DNA of 64,000 bases from Halanaeroarchaeum sulfurireducens (GTDB taxonomy: Archaea; Halobacteriota; Halobacteria; Halobacteriales; Halobacteriaceae): positions 496,001-560,000 of the forward strand of contig NZ_CP008874.1 in NCBI RefSeq assembly GCF_001011115.1, in the 5' to 3' direction. Below, in pieces: positions 1-8,683 of this stretch. Numbering within the stretch: position 1 is the stretch's first letter; the number at the start of each line of letters is the position of its first letter. A model generated the notes under the pieces. It did no database searches, was not told the DNA's origin, and saw only the letters and a program-made list of their open reading frames with translations. A program made the position numbers and the translations under genes.

Positions 1-47
1 TCGACCTCGTCTCTACCACTCTGAGTGGAAGTTCAAGTCAAAAGATT

Positions 48-389
48 GTGGTTCCGAATGCGCAGTTGACGACCGAAGAGTTGAGAAATTATACCAAAGC
101 CTCTCGGACGAAAGCGTCCATCCGGGTAACGCTCCCACTTGAACAGCTCGTGGAGGGGACTGAACTACTCAAAGACCTCGTTGACAAACGGTCAGAGGTA
201 CTCGATGACCCCGCACCTGACATCTTCTACAGCGAGACGGACGGTGAGGTGTATGCTGAGATACATTTTTCGTTGGAAACCTCGCGAAACGCGAAGGAAA
301 TCAAGAGCGATATTCTCGAGGATTTCACCCGACAGATGGTGGAAGCTGGACTTGCCGACATGGGCGATCTAGACGAAAATGAAGGTTGA
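48..389 (+). CDS. Hypothetical protein, possibly 5'-truncated by the window edge
   Basis: The frame encodes 113 residues from a GTG at 48, but it stays open back to the window edge with no stop, so the true start may lie outside. The protein is acidic and soluble, with alternating hydrophobic/charged segments (VTLPLEQLVEG near the N-terminus, EVYAEIHFSLE in the middle). It has no transmembrane segment, zinc motif or recognisable catalytic residue. Codon use is less GC-rich than in the ribosomal genes further on, as in the rest of the first 4 kb. I do not recognise the family. Confidence 0.55.
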   Translation: MVPNAQLTTEELRNYTKASRTKASIRVTLPLEQLVEGTELLKDLVDKRSEVLDDPAPDIFYSETDGEVYAEIHFSLETSRNAKEIKSDILEDFTRQMVEAGLADMGDLDENEG

Positions 390-484
390 ACGCGACTAGT
401 TGTTAGTAACGAGTATGTTGACCAAAAAACGGGTCGAGGATAATTGACCCGAGGTACTATATGTTAAGACAGTAATGATTTAAT

Positions 485-703
485 ATGGTAAACGTGCCAA
501 CAATTCTGAACGACGCCACAGCCACACAATCCCTGCCGCTGCTGTTCGGCGGGGACCTCATTGGGCTCGCGATCTTGTTTCTGATACTCGCAGTCGTCGC
601 AGTAATCTTCGGAGCAAAGGGTATCGCTGGTCTCAGTATGGACATCGCAAAATGGCTCGTCATCATTTTCATTGTGCTTGCGATCATCTCGTTCGTTCTG
701 TAG
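485..703 (+). CDS. Small two-helix membrane protein, DUF1328-like
   Basis: The 72-residue product has a short polar N-terminus and two hydrophobic helices. The first (about 24-47, [17 protein letters not shown]) ends in the small-residue turn GAKGIAGLS. The second (about 53-72, [18 protein letters not shown]) runs to the C-terminus. This order, with a GxxGIAG-type turn and a phenylalanine/leucine-rich last helix, is the pattern of the DUF1328/YtjA small membrane proteins, whose function is unknown. An AT-rich stretch with TATA-like sequence lies just upstream (about 455-480). Family call by pattern only. Confidence 0.6.
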   Translation: MVNVPTILNDATATQSLPLLFGGDLIGLAILFLILAVVAVIFGAKGIAGLSMDIAKWLVIIFIVLAIISFVL

Positions 704-883
704 AATACGCCAGTCGCTTTCGATGACTCCGCAGATATTCCAGCGATCGGCCGAATGAATCCGTTATATTTGCCAGGTGGATCTGATATCACCTCGTTAC
801 TGTCAATCACTCCGAGCTGAATAGAGGGGGCAAATCGACAACCCAACCGATGGTGAAACGGACAGTATCTACCTACGCCTGTT

Positions 884-1054
884 TCATTCTTCTAGTAGTT
901 CATCCGCACACTCGGTACAAACCTCAATCCCTCCTTTCATGGTCACGTCATCTGCATCGTGATCGGTTGCTTCTACTAATTCACTTGTAATGGCAGCGGG
1001 TGGAATCATGCGCAAGCTATCGACTTCGCGGCCACACCGAGGACATTCAGGCAT
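884..1054 (-). CDS. Small zinc-ribbon protein (two CxxC knuckles)
   Basis: A 56-residue protein has CPRC near the N-terminus and CTEC near the C-terminus, separated by a polar acidic linker, so a single zinc site is likely. An in-frame ATG at 1069 would add five residues. The ATG at 1054 is preferred because a TATA-like TTTTTATT lies about 27 nt before it, giving a leaderless transcript. Haloarchaea have many such CPxCG micro-proteins and most have no known role. Function not assigned. Confidence 0.55.
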   Translation of the reverse strand: MPECPRCGREVDSLRMIPPAAITSELVEATDHDADDVTMKGGIEVCTECADELLEE

Positions 1055-1095
1055 GGTATCATATAGCAAAGAGATGAATAAAAACTTATCGACAA

Positions 1096-1242
1096 CTAGT
1101 TGCGTTTTCTACTGGCCATCAACAGCCGGAATGTCCCGCTTGCCGTACTGCCGTCATCAGTACCGTCGTCGCTTCCGAAACAGCCCGCAAGGAGGACAGT
1201 TCCGAGCCCGTCTGTGGTTGCGACGAACGTCCGTCGCTTCAT
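1096..1242 (-). pseudogene. N-terminal fragment of a haloarchaeal lipoprotein
   Basis: The frame from 1242 begins MKRRTFVATT, continues through a hydrophobic stretch to a lipobox LLAGC, and then has the acidic low-complexity linker GSDDGTDDGS. That is a haloarchaeal lipoprotein N-terminus. After TASGTFRLLM the frame runs into SRKRN and stops after 48 residues, far too short for a binding or surface protein. GTFRLL resembles the first strand of DUF4382-type lipoproteins, but only that short stretch supports this. Best read as a decayed remnant; a real 48-aa lipopeptide is the alternative. Confidence 0.45.
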
Positions 1243-1451
1243 TTGTTCTGTCACAAATCCAAAAACGAGAGCCGTATGCGTGTGTCTGTGGCTGGGTACA
1301 CCAGGATGGTAACTCACTTCCTCCGTATACCATATTCGATCACCAGGAGACACTACCGTCATAGCATGAGTTAGATGATGGCTAGTCAATTGCCTCCCGG
1401 GAAGGCGCCGACCGAACCAGCGCCGTGACGGTGATCGATTAGCCGCGAAAT

Positions 1452-2246
1452 TTAGGAGCCACCATAGTCACGCACTTGGCTTGCGTAAACGGTGTTTACA
1501 ACTGCGCCGAGAAGAATGAGCACGCTGGCGAAATACATCCACATGATGAAGAGTAGGACCGCGCCCAGAAAGCCGTACGCCTGATACTGACCGGCATTAG
1601 CGGCATACAACTGAAATCCGGCTTGCAGAAGAAGCCATCCAACACCCGCGACGAGTGCGCCTGGCAGGATTTCTTTGACCGAGACGTCGACTGGTGGCAA
1701 TACGTAATAGAAGGGCAGAAAAATCAAAAAGAGGCCGACGGTCAAGCCCACCCACCCGAGAACACCAATAAATGGAACACCAACGAGTGATGGACGAGCG
1801 AGGAGCATGCCTAATCCAATCATTGCGACGACTGCGAGACCGACGATTCCCAGAACGATCAACCCATTAATGATCTGTTGGGCCAGGGATGTTTCGGGTT
1901 CGGATCCGTATACTTCGTCGAAGGCGAGGTCAAGGCCGCGAACGACCTTTATCGCGCTCCACGTCAAGGTGACTAAACTCACTACGGATGCCGTGCCTCG
2001 TCCAGCGGAGCCCGACAATGCCTGTTCGACGACTGTCACCCCTTGCTCCGATAGTTGACCTTCCACGAGCACTATAATTTGGTCCGCAAACGCTTGTCCA
2101 CCAACCAGGGAACCAATCGCGAGCGAGATTAGTAGTAATGGAATTATTGAGACGAATGCGTAAAAGGCGACACTGGCAGCCAAAAAAGTAATCTTCTCCT
2201 CCTGAAAGACAGTTGCCACAGATCGAGCCGTCTCGATGGCACTCAT
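1452..2246 (-). CDS. YihY/BrkB family integral membrane protein
   Basis: A 264-residue polytopic protein. The N-terminal FLAASVAFYAFVSIIPLLL is the signature first helix of the YihY/BrkB (formerly 'RNase BN') family, and the middle SAIKVVRGLDLAFDEVYG is the family's conserved cytoplasmic helix. About five more hydrophobic segments follow, ending in a tail with GAVVNTVYASQ. Length is at the short end for the family. Transport and envelope roles have been proposed but no reaction is established. It stands alone among small unknown genes; its upstream side (2247-2704) is non-coding. Confidence 0.85.
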   Translation of the reverse strand: MSAIETARSVATVFQEEKITFLAASVAFYAFVSIIPLLLISLAIGSLVGGQAFADQIIVLVEGQLSEQGVTVVEQALSGSAGRGTASVVSLVTLTWSAIKVVRGLDLAFDEVYGSEPETSLAQQIINGLIVLGIVGLAVVAMIGLGMLLARPSLVGVPFIGVLGWVGLTVGLFLIFLPFYYVLPPVDVSVKEILPGALVAGVGWLLLQAGFQLYAANAGQYQAYGFLGAVLLFIMWMYFASVLILLGAVVNTVYASQVRDYGGS

Positions 2247-2565
2247 TGGTACACTACTATTCGCGTCAAGATCACAGTATTTGGAATCGCGGTCATCTCT
2301 GTTTAGGGAGCAGGAAATTAGACGGCAATCCAGATGAAACTACCGTTAGTAAGGACTTCGACCCTATTTTGATAGATCCATCCTGAAGGGGAAGAAGACG
2401 TACGGCTGGTCGATGAAGCAACCCGACCTCGAGGAATAGGAGATGCTCTACGGTTGGTGGGACAGTGGGTAACCGATTCTGCAGTGCTGGGTCGATGGGT
2501 CCTCCATCAAGGCTAATCGAACTGTATGGTTGGGGTAGATAGTTATGGGATGAGCAGGCGCAAAA

Positions 2566-2585
2566 CCTCGCACTTTAGCGCGGGG
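2566..2585. repeat. IS200/IS605-type subterminal hairpin upstream of tnpB (possible left end)
   Basis: The sequence here forms a hairpin around a TTTA loop (CCTCGCAC / GCGCGGGG, with one mismatch and one G.T pair). It resembles the hairpin at the right end near 4093-4112. It lies about 120 nt before the tnpB start and may mark the left end of the element or the remnant of another copy. The rest of 2247-2704 has no convincing gene and no trace of a tnpA reading frame. Confidence 0.35.
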
Positions 2586-2704
2586 ATACGCGCCGTCACT
2601 GGATGCCACTCTCCACCGATGACTGCACGTCTGGATATTCCACGGTTGCAATCCAAGTCTTTACAATACAGAGCAACATAACCAGTTATGGAGACGTTTC
2701 ACGA

Positions 2705-4024
2705 ATGTACGTCCACCGCACCTATCGGGCGAAAATCCGCAACCACCCTCAAGTGGAGCGGATGCTCGACCTACACGGGTGGAGTGCATCCAAACTGTGG
2801 AACGTTGCTAACTACCACTCCCGGCAAGTGTGGGAGGATACGGGCGAGATCCCCGACGACTCGGACTTGAAGAGCGAGTTGAAAGGTCATGACAACTACA
2901 AAGGACTCCATTCGCAATCCAGTCAGCGCGTTCTGGAGGAACTCGCTGAAGCCTTCAACTCGTGGTACGGTAAACGCAAGAACGACAGTCGAGCGAATCC
3001 GCCCGGCTACCGCAAGAAAAACTACTACGACGACAACGGCAACCGCGTCCACGAAGAACACCCGCGCAGTACGGTGACGTGGAAGCAGAAAGGTATTCGT
3101 CACGACCCAAAACACAACCGCGTCCGACTCTCAAAAGGTGCGAACCACAAAAACCACCCCAGAGACTGGGACTACATCCTCGTCGAATACGAGACTCGTT
3201 CCGAGGTTACGGTTGAAAACCTGCAACAAGTCAGGGCCGTCTACGATACGGCAAAGGGTCGATGGGAACTCCACCTCGTCTGCAAACACGAAGTTGACAC
3301 ACCCGACGCACCCGGCGAGGAGACTGCAGGCATCGACCTCGGTATCTGTAATTTCGCCGCCGTCGCGTACAGTACCGAGGAAGCCGACCTGTACCCCGGA
3401 AACCGCTTGAAGCAAGACGGGTACTACTTTCCCAAGGAAATCGCCAAGTGCGACGACTCGGGCGGGTCTGAGGCCACCCGACTCCATCACAAGTGGTCGG
3501 AGCGCCGTACGCACTTCTTCCACAGCCTCGCCAAACACATCATAGAGAGATGTCTTGAGCAGGGAGTGGGTCGCATCAACATCGGGAAGCTCAACGGCGT
3601 GCGTGAAGACGAGAACGGCGAGTCGAAGAACTGGGGTCGGCACGGCAACCTCGACCTGCATGGGTGGGCGTTCGACCGCTTCACGAAGATACTCACCTAC
3701 AAGGCAAAAGTCGAGGGTATCGAGGTCGTAGAAGTTCCTGAGCGTTACACGAGCAAGACGTGTTGCGTATGCGGTAGAGAAGATGATAGTCAGCGTGTTG
3801 AACGTGGCTTGTACGTTTGCGAGGAGTGTGACGCGGCGTTCAACGCTGATGTGAACGGGGCGGAGAACATCCGTCTAAACAGCAACAAGGAAAGTAACTC
3901 CGAGTCTTCGGCCAGTTTGGACGGGGATAGGAGTACCGGCTGGTTGGCACAGCCCGGAGTCTACCTTTACGACTTGTCCCACGGATTCTCACCGAGGGAA
4001 CAAGTGGTAGACTGCAAACCTTAA
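2705..4024 (+). CDS. tnpB: TnpB / InsQ family RNA-guided nuclease of an IS200/IS605 (IS1341-type) element
   Basis: From the ATG at 2705 the protein has 439 residues. An upstream in-frame start at 2603 would add 34 residues unlike the family. The TnpB layout is clear: a basic N-terminus, a RuvC-like core starting AGIDLGI (first Asp), a C4 zinc knuckle (CCVCG ... CEEC) and NADVNGAENI with the last RuvC Asp. The segment where TnpB usually has the second acidic residue reads INIGKLNGVRED, with no Glu/Asp in the standard place; the nearest acids are E and D five residues on. No tnpA lies nearby, so this is a TnpB-only element. TnpB proteins use an RNA from the element right end to cut matching DNA; activity here is not shown. 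Confidence 0.88.
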   Translation: MYVHRTYRAKIRNHPQVERMLDLHGWSASKLWNVANYHSRQVWEDTGEIPDDSDLKSELKGHDNYKGLHSQSSQRVLEELAEAFNSWYGKRKNDSRANPPGYRKKNYYDDNGNRVHEEHPRSTVTWKQKGIRHDPKHNRVRLSKGANHKNHPRDWDYILVEYETRSEVTVENLQQVRAVYDTAKGRWELHLVCKHEVDTPDAPGEETAGIDLGICNFAAVAYSTEEADLYPGNRLKQDGYYFPKEIAKCDDSGGSEATRLHHKWSERRTHFFHSLAKHIIERCLEQGVGRINIGKLNGVREDENGESKNWGRHGNLDLHGWAFDRFTKILTYKAKVEGIEVVEVPERYTSKTCCVCGREDDSQRVERGLYVCEECDAAFNADVNGAENIRLNSNKESNSESSASLDGDRSTGWLAQPGVYLYDLSHGFSPREQVVDCKP

Positions 4025-4121
4025 TATCCCAACGCTGAGCGAACCAGAGGTTCGCGACGTACGCGAATCTTTGATTCGCTTGACTCGGGAATCCTCGCCC
4101 TTCAGGGCGGGGAGGATGTCA
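4025..4121 (+). ncRNA. Candidate omega RNA scaffold and right end of the TnpB element
   Basis: Directly after the tnpB stop come three hairpins: 4039-4055 (GCGAACC/GGTTCGC, loop AGA), 4063-4079 (GCGAATC/GATTCGC, loop TTT) and 4093-4112 (CCTCGCCC/GGGCGGGG). They are followed by GAGGATGTCAA ending at about 4121. The last hairpin plus GGATGTCAA is a typical haloarchaeal IS200/IS605 right-end pattern. TnpB guide RNAs overlap the 3' end of tnpB and run through the right end into flanking DNA, so the bases from about 4122 would be the guide. No RNA evidence is available. Confidence 0.55.
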
Positions 4122-4266
4122 ATAAGCGCGAGTGTCGCGACCCGATTAGACAGTTGGCCAGTACTCAATTCGATTTCAGATGGTGCGGAAAGTTTGACTA
4201 ATACTGTCCGTCCCATATCAGAGTGGGCTCTGATGGCGTCCCGCTCACGTTCGTTTGCGAGACCAC

Positions 4267-4289
4267 CGCGACGAACGGAGTGAGTCGCG
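4267..4289. repeat. Palindrome with GAACGGAGTGA loop in the intergenic stretch 4122-4479
   Basis: CGCGAC and GTCGCG pair around the loop GAACGGAGTGA. Near-identical loops with different stems lie after both tRNA genes (36117-36127 and 46610-46620). The stretch 4122-4479, before rpsL, otherwise holds no gene I can support, only GC-rich sequence, a second loose palindrome near 4353-4380 and the probable rpsL promoter (about 4445-4475). Confidence 0.5.
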
Positions 4290-4479
4290 GGCCGACGAAC
4301 CGCCGAATGGGGGTGAGGACGGCTTTTTCCCCGTTTTTGCCTGCGAGGCGCGAACACAGTGAGCACCTCGAAAACGCGAGCGGTGACGGAACGGAACCGC
4401 GGGCAAGCCCGCGCGGCCCACAGCAAAAAGTGGGTGTAAAAGACCGAGTTTAAGTAGTTGCGTAGGGTATGACGGCTAT

Positions 4480-4908
4480 ATGCCGAACGGTAAGTACGCC
4501 GCACGCAAGCTCAAGAAGGACCGCCAGAATCACCGGTGGTCCGACACCGAGTATGCGCGGCGCGAACGGGGGCTGGGCAAAAAGTCCGACCCGCTCGAGG
4601 GTGCCCCCCAGGCCCGTGGTATCGTCCTGGAGAAGGTTGGGATCGAAGCGAAACAGCCGAACTCCGCCATCCGGAAATGCGTCCGCGTTCAGCTCATCAA
4701 GAACGGGAAACAGGTCACCGCGTTCGCCCCGGGCGACGGTGCCATCTCGTTCATCGACGAGCACGACGAGGTCACCATCGCTGGTATCGGTGGCGCGAAG
4801 GGCCGCGCCATGGGCGACCTCTCGGGCGTGAACTACAAGGTCGACAAGGTGAACGGCGTGGCGCTGCTCGAACTCGTTCGCGGAAACGCGGAGAAACCAG
4901 TCCGATAA
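4480..4908 (+). CDS. rpsL: Small ribosomal subunit protein uS12
   Basis: The 142-residue product is archaeal uS12, including the decoding-centre segment [20 protein letters not shown] with the invariant PNSA, and [17 protein letters not shown] near the C-terminus. It acts in the 30S decoding site. The ATG at 4480 starts [15 protein letters not shown], the expected archaeal start. rpsG begins two bases after the stop, so they are co-transcribed. In most haloarchaea nusA and the rpo genes lie directly upstream; here a TnpB element and non-coding DNA lie there instead. Confidence 0.97.
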   Translation: MPNGKYAARKLKKDRQNHRWSDTEYARRERGLGKKSDPLEGAPQARGIVLEKVGIEAKQPNSAIRKCVRVQLIKNGKQVTAFAPGDGAISFIDEHDEVTIAGIGGAKGRAMGDLSGVNYKVDKVNGVALLELVRGNAEKPVR

Positions 4909-4909
4909 C

Positions 4910-5521
4910 ATGTCCGAGGAAGCACCAGAGCCCGAGACGCCTGCGGGCACCGACGACGAGGAGATCCAGGCCGAGCTGTTCGGTCGATGGACCGTCTCCG
5001 AGATCCAGTACACCGATCCGAGTACACGGCGGTACATCTCCGTGACGCCGGTCGCCCACACGATGGGCCGTCACGCCTCCAAGCAGTTCAAGAAATCCGA
5101 GATCTCGGTCGTGGAACGTCTGGCAAACCGCCTGATGCAGAACGCCGAGAACACGGGCAAAAAACAGCAGGCACTGAAGATCATCCGCGAGGCGTTCGAG
5201 ACCGTGGACGAGCGGGCCGACGAGAACCCCGTCCAGGTACTCGTTCGCGCCATCGAGAACGCAGCGCCTCGCGAGGAGACCGTCCGGCTGAAGTACGGCG
5301 GCATTTCCGTTCCGAAGGCGGTCGACGTCGCGCCCCAGCGGCGCGTCGACCAGGCCCTGAAATTCATCGCCGACGGCACATTTAACGATTCGTTTAAGTC
5401 TCCCACCTCCGTCGAGGATGCACTCGCCCAGCAGTTGCTCGGTGCGTCCGACTACGACGTCCAGACGTATGCGGTGGGACAGAAAGAGGAAAAAGAGCGC
5501 GTCGCGGCGGCGGCACGCTAA
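4910..5521 (+). CDS. rpsG: Small ribosomal subunit protein uS7
   Basis: A 203-residue archaeal uS7 with an acidic N-terminal extension (about 1-25). The family core follows: KQFKKSEISVVERLANRLMQ, then KKQQALKIIREAFETV, NPVQVLVRAIENAAPREE and RRVDQALKFIADG. It nucleates assembly of the 30S head. The start is two bases after the rpsL stop (TAA then C-ATG), so translational coupling is likely. fusA follows after about 170 bases that hold its own TATA-like sequence. Confidence 0.97.
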   Translation: MSEEAPEPETPAGTDDEEIQAELFGRWTVSEIQYTDPSTRRYISVTPVAHTMGRHASKQFKKSEISVVERLANRLMQNAENTGKKQQALKIIREAFETVDERADENPVQVLVRAIENAAPREETVRLKYGGISVPKAVDVAPQRRVDQALKFIADGTFNDSFKSPTSVEDALAQQLLGASDYDVQTYAVGQKEEKERVAAAAR

Positions 5522-5691
5522 CGGTCTGTCCTCAATCCATTTTTCCGGTCCGGACGGTCGGTGAGCGGCGTCGCTTCGATCGAACGTTTCAACACTGTAC
5601 GGGCGAATAGCCTTGCGTCGGCCTCACACGCGGCGGATCCGCCGATTCGAAACAGCACCCTTTTGTCCCTGCTATTGATAGACCAACCATA

Positions 5692-7872
5692 ATGGGCCGA
5701 CGAAAGAAAATCGTCGAACAGTGCGAGCGATTGATGGACCATCCGGATCAGATCCGGAATATCGCCATCGCCGCTCACGTCGACCACGGGAAGACGACGC
5801 TGACGGACAATCTTCTCGCCGGTGCGGGAATGATCTCAGAGGACACGGCCGGCGAACAGCTCGCGATGGACACCGAGGAGGACGAACAGGAACGGGGCAT
5901 CACCATCGACGCGGCGAACGTTTCTATGACCCACGAGTACGGGGGCGACGACCACCTCATCAACCTCATCGACACCCCGGGCCACGTCGACTTCGGCGGG
6001 GACGTCACCCGGGCGATGCGTGCCGTCGACGGCGCGCTCGTCGTGGTGGACGCCGTCGAGGGCGCGATGCCACAGACCGAGACGGTCGTCCGGCAGGCGC
6101 TTCGTGAGGGCGTCAAGCCGACCCTCTTTATCAACAAGGTCGACCGCCTCATCTCGGAACTCCAGGAGGGGCCCGAGGAGATGCAAGAACGTCTTCTGAA
6201 GGTCATCCAGGACGTCAACGAACTCATCCGTGGGATGACCAAGGACAAGGATATCGACTGGACCGTCTCCGTCGAAGACGGGACGGTCGCTTTCGGCTCC
6301 GCGCTGTACAAGTGGGGCGTCTCCATGCCCTCGATGCAGGAGACTGGCATGGACTTCGGAGACATCATCCAACTCGAGCGCGACCGCAAGCGCCAGGAAC
6401 TCCACGAGCGGACGCCGCTGTCGGACGTCGTCCTCGACATGGTCGTCAAGCACTTCCCGAATCCGGTCGACGCGCAGCCCCGCCGTATCCCGGCTGTGTG
6501 GCGGGGGGACCCCGAATCCGATATCGCCGAGGAGATGGCCATGGTCGACCCCGATGGCGAGGTCGTCCTGATGGTCACGGACATCTCAATGGACCCGCAC
6601 GCCGGCGAGATCGCGACCGGCCGGGTCTTCTCGGGAACCCTCGAGAAGGGCCAGGAGCTGTACGTCTCCGGGACGGCAGGGAAGAACCGCCTCCAGAGCG
6701 TGGGCCTGTTCATGGGTGGCGAGCGCGAGGAAGTCGATCGGGTCCCGGCCGGGAACATCGCCGCCGTCACCGGCCTGGCCGACGCCATCGCCGGCTCCAC
6801 GGTATCCTCCGTCGAGATGACACCGTTCGAGTCCATCGAACACATCTCCGAGCCGGTCATCACGAAGTCCATCGAGGCACAGCGTATGGACGACCTGCCC
6901 AAACTCATCGAGACGCTCCAGCAGGTTGCCAAGGAGGACCCGACGATCCAGATCGAGATCAACGAGGACACCGGAGAACACCTGGTCTCCGGACAGGGCG
7001 AACTCCACCTCGAGGTCATCACCCAGCGCATCGAGCGCAACCAGGGGATCCCGGTCCGGACCGGGGAGCCCATCGTCGTCTATCGGGAGACGCCGACTCA
7101 GGCCTCCGAGGAGGTCGAGGGCATTTCGCCAAACCGCCACAACCGATTCTACGTGACCGTCGAAACCCTCGACGACGACATCACCGACACGATCAAGCTC
7201 GGTGAGGCGTCCATGGACATGCCCGAACAGGAGCGCCGAGAATCGCTCCAGGAGGCCGGTATGGACAAGGACACCTCCCAGAACGTCGAGGACATCATCG
7301 GCACCAACGTCTTCGTGGACGACACGAAGGGTATTCAGCACCTCAACGAGACGATGGAACTCGTCATCGAGGGCCTCGAAGAGGCCCTCGGGGATGGTCC
7401 GCTCGCCGCCGAACCGGTCGAGGGTGCCCTCATCCGCCTCCACGACGCTCGCCTGCACGAGGACGCCATCCACCGCGGTCCCGCTCAGGTCATCCCGGCG
7501 GTCCGCGAGGCGGTCCACCGTGGCCTCATCGACGGCGAGATTCGCCTCCTCGAACCGATTCAGGACGTGCGCATCGACGTTCCCTCCGAGCACATGGGTG
7601 CCGCCTCCGGCGAGATCCAGGGCCGTCGCGGACGCGTCGACGACATGTATCAGGAAGGCGATCTGATGGTCGTCGAAGGCATCGCGCCGGTCGGGGAGAT
7701 GATCGGCTTCTCCTCGGACATCCGCTCGGCCACCGAGGGACGCGCCTCCTGGAACACGGAGAACGCCGGGTTCCGCGTGCTCGCCGACAACCTCCAGCCG
7801 GAGAAGATCACCGAGATCCGCGAGCGCAAGGGCATGAAGACCGAACTGCCCGCGAGCATCGACTACTTCTAG
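5692..7872 (+). CDS. fusA: Translation elongation factor 2 (aEF-2)
   Basis: A 726-residue GTPase that drives ribosomal translocation. The G domain shows [16 protein letters not shown] (P-loop, about 23-36), [15 protein letters not shown] (switch I), [12 protein letters not shown] (G3) and NKVD (G4). Domains II-V follow, and the C-terminal part has the diphthamide-loop segment [18 protein letters not shown], where the modified His is expected. Length is normal for an archaeal EF-2. The ATG at 5692 follows a weak TATA-like CTATTGATAG. It closes the ribosomal group here. Confidence 0.97.
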   Translation: MGRRKKIVEQCERLMDHPDQIRNIAIAAHVDHGKTTLTDNLLAGAGMISEDTAGEQLAMDTEEDEQERGITIDAANVSMTHEYGGDDHLINLIDTPGHVDFGGDVTRAMRAVDGALVVVDAVEGAMPQTETVVRQALREGVKPTLFINKVDRLISELQEGPEEMQERLLKVIQDVNELIRGMTKDKDIDWTVSVEDGTVAFGSALYKWGVSMPSMQETGMDFGDIIQLERDRKRQELHERTPLSDVVLDMVVKHFPNPVDAQPRRIPAVWRGDPESDIAEEMAMVDPDGEVVLMVTDISMDPHAGEIATGRVFSGTLEKGQELYVSGTAGKNRLQSVGLFMGGEREEVDRVPAGNIAAVTGLADAIAGSTVSSVEMTPFESIEHISEPVITKSIEAQRMDDLPKLIETLQQVAKEDPTIQIEINEDTGEHLVSGQGELHLEVITQRIERNQGIPVRTGEPIVVYRETPTQASEEVEGISPNRHNRFYVTVETLDDDITDTIKLGEASMDMPEQERRESLQEAGMDKDTSQNVEDIIGTNVFVDDTKGIQHLNETMELVIEGLEEALGDGPLAAEPVEGALIRLHDARLHEDAIHRGPAQVIPAVREAVHRGLIDGEIRLLEPIQDVRIDVPSEHMGAASGEIQGRRGRVDDMYQEGDLMVVEGIAPVGEMIGFSSDIRSATEGRASWNTENAGFRVLADNLQPEKITEIRERKGMKTELPASIDYF

Positions 7873-7933
7873 GGAGCTCGTTTCCGAGTCCGGCAGGACT
7901 TTACCGCGCCCGATTCTACGTCCGGTAACGATC

Positions 7934-8683
7934 ATGCAGGGCCAACAGCAACAGGCCTACGACCGGGGGATCACCATCTTCTCCCCGGACGGTCGCCTTT
8001 ACCAGGTCGAGTACGCGCGCGAAGCGGTCAAACGAGGGACGACGAGCATCGGGGTTCGGACGGCGGATGGCGTCGTCCTCGTCGTCGACAAGCGCACGCG
8101 CTCGCCGCTCATGGAACCGAAGAGCATCGAGAAACTGCACAAAGTTGCCGATCACGTCGCTATCGCCAGCGCCGGGCACGTCGCCGACGCCCGACAGCTC
8201 ATCGACTTCGCACGGCGGCGGGCGCAGGTCGAGGAACTGCGCTACGAGGAGCCCATGGACGTGGAAGCACTCACGAAAGCCGTCACTGACAACATTCAAC
8301 AGTACACGCAGGTCGGCGGTGCCCGTCCGTTCGGCGCGGCCCTCCTTATCGGTGGCATCTCGGACGACGTCCCCCGCCTGTTCGAGACCGATCCCAGCGG
8401 GACGTCGAACGAGTGGAAGGCCGTCGCTATCGGTTCGGACCGTGCTGACGTTCAGTCCTTCCTCGAAGACGAGTGGCACGACGACCTCTCCATCGAGGAG
8501 GGCGTCGAACTGGGGATTCGGGCGCTCTCCCGCATTCGCGAGGAGTCGGTCGAACCCGCCGGCCTCGGGGTCGGGACCATCACGGTCGACAACCCCGTCT
8601 ACGAGGAACTGAGCGACGAGGAGATTCAGGAATACGTCGACGACCTCGAGGACATCGAGGACGTCGAGGACGAGCAGGAATGA
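7934..8683 (+). CDS. psmA: 20S proteasome alpha subunit
   Basis: The 249-residue product starts MQGQQQQAYDRGITIFSPDGRLYQVEYAREAVKRG-type sequence, the alpha-subunit signature with the N-terminal H0 helix that gates the channel. It has the acidic haloarchaeal C-tail (DDLEDIEDVEDEQE). Alpha rings close the barrel and dock PAN/Cdc48 ATPases. A TATA-like CTTTACC about 25 nt before the ATG points to a leaderless transcript. psmB overlaps its stop by ATGA, so the pair forms an operon; many haloarchaea keep the two genes apart. Confidence 0.96.
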   Translation: MQGQQQQAYDRGITIFSPDGRLYQVEYAREAVKRGTTSIGVRTADGVVLVVDKRTRSPLMEPKSIEKLHKVADHVAIASAGHVADARQLIDFARRRAQVEELRYEEPMDVEALTKAVTDNIQQYTQVGGARPFGAALLIGGISDDVPRLFETDPSGTSNEWKAVAIGSDRADVQSFLEDEWHDDLSIEEGVELGIRALSRIREESVEPAGLGVGTITVDNPVYEELSDEEIQEYVDDLEDIEDVEDEQE

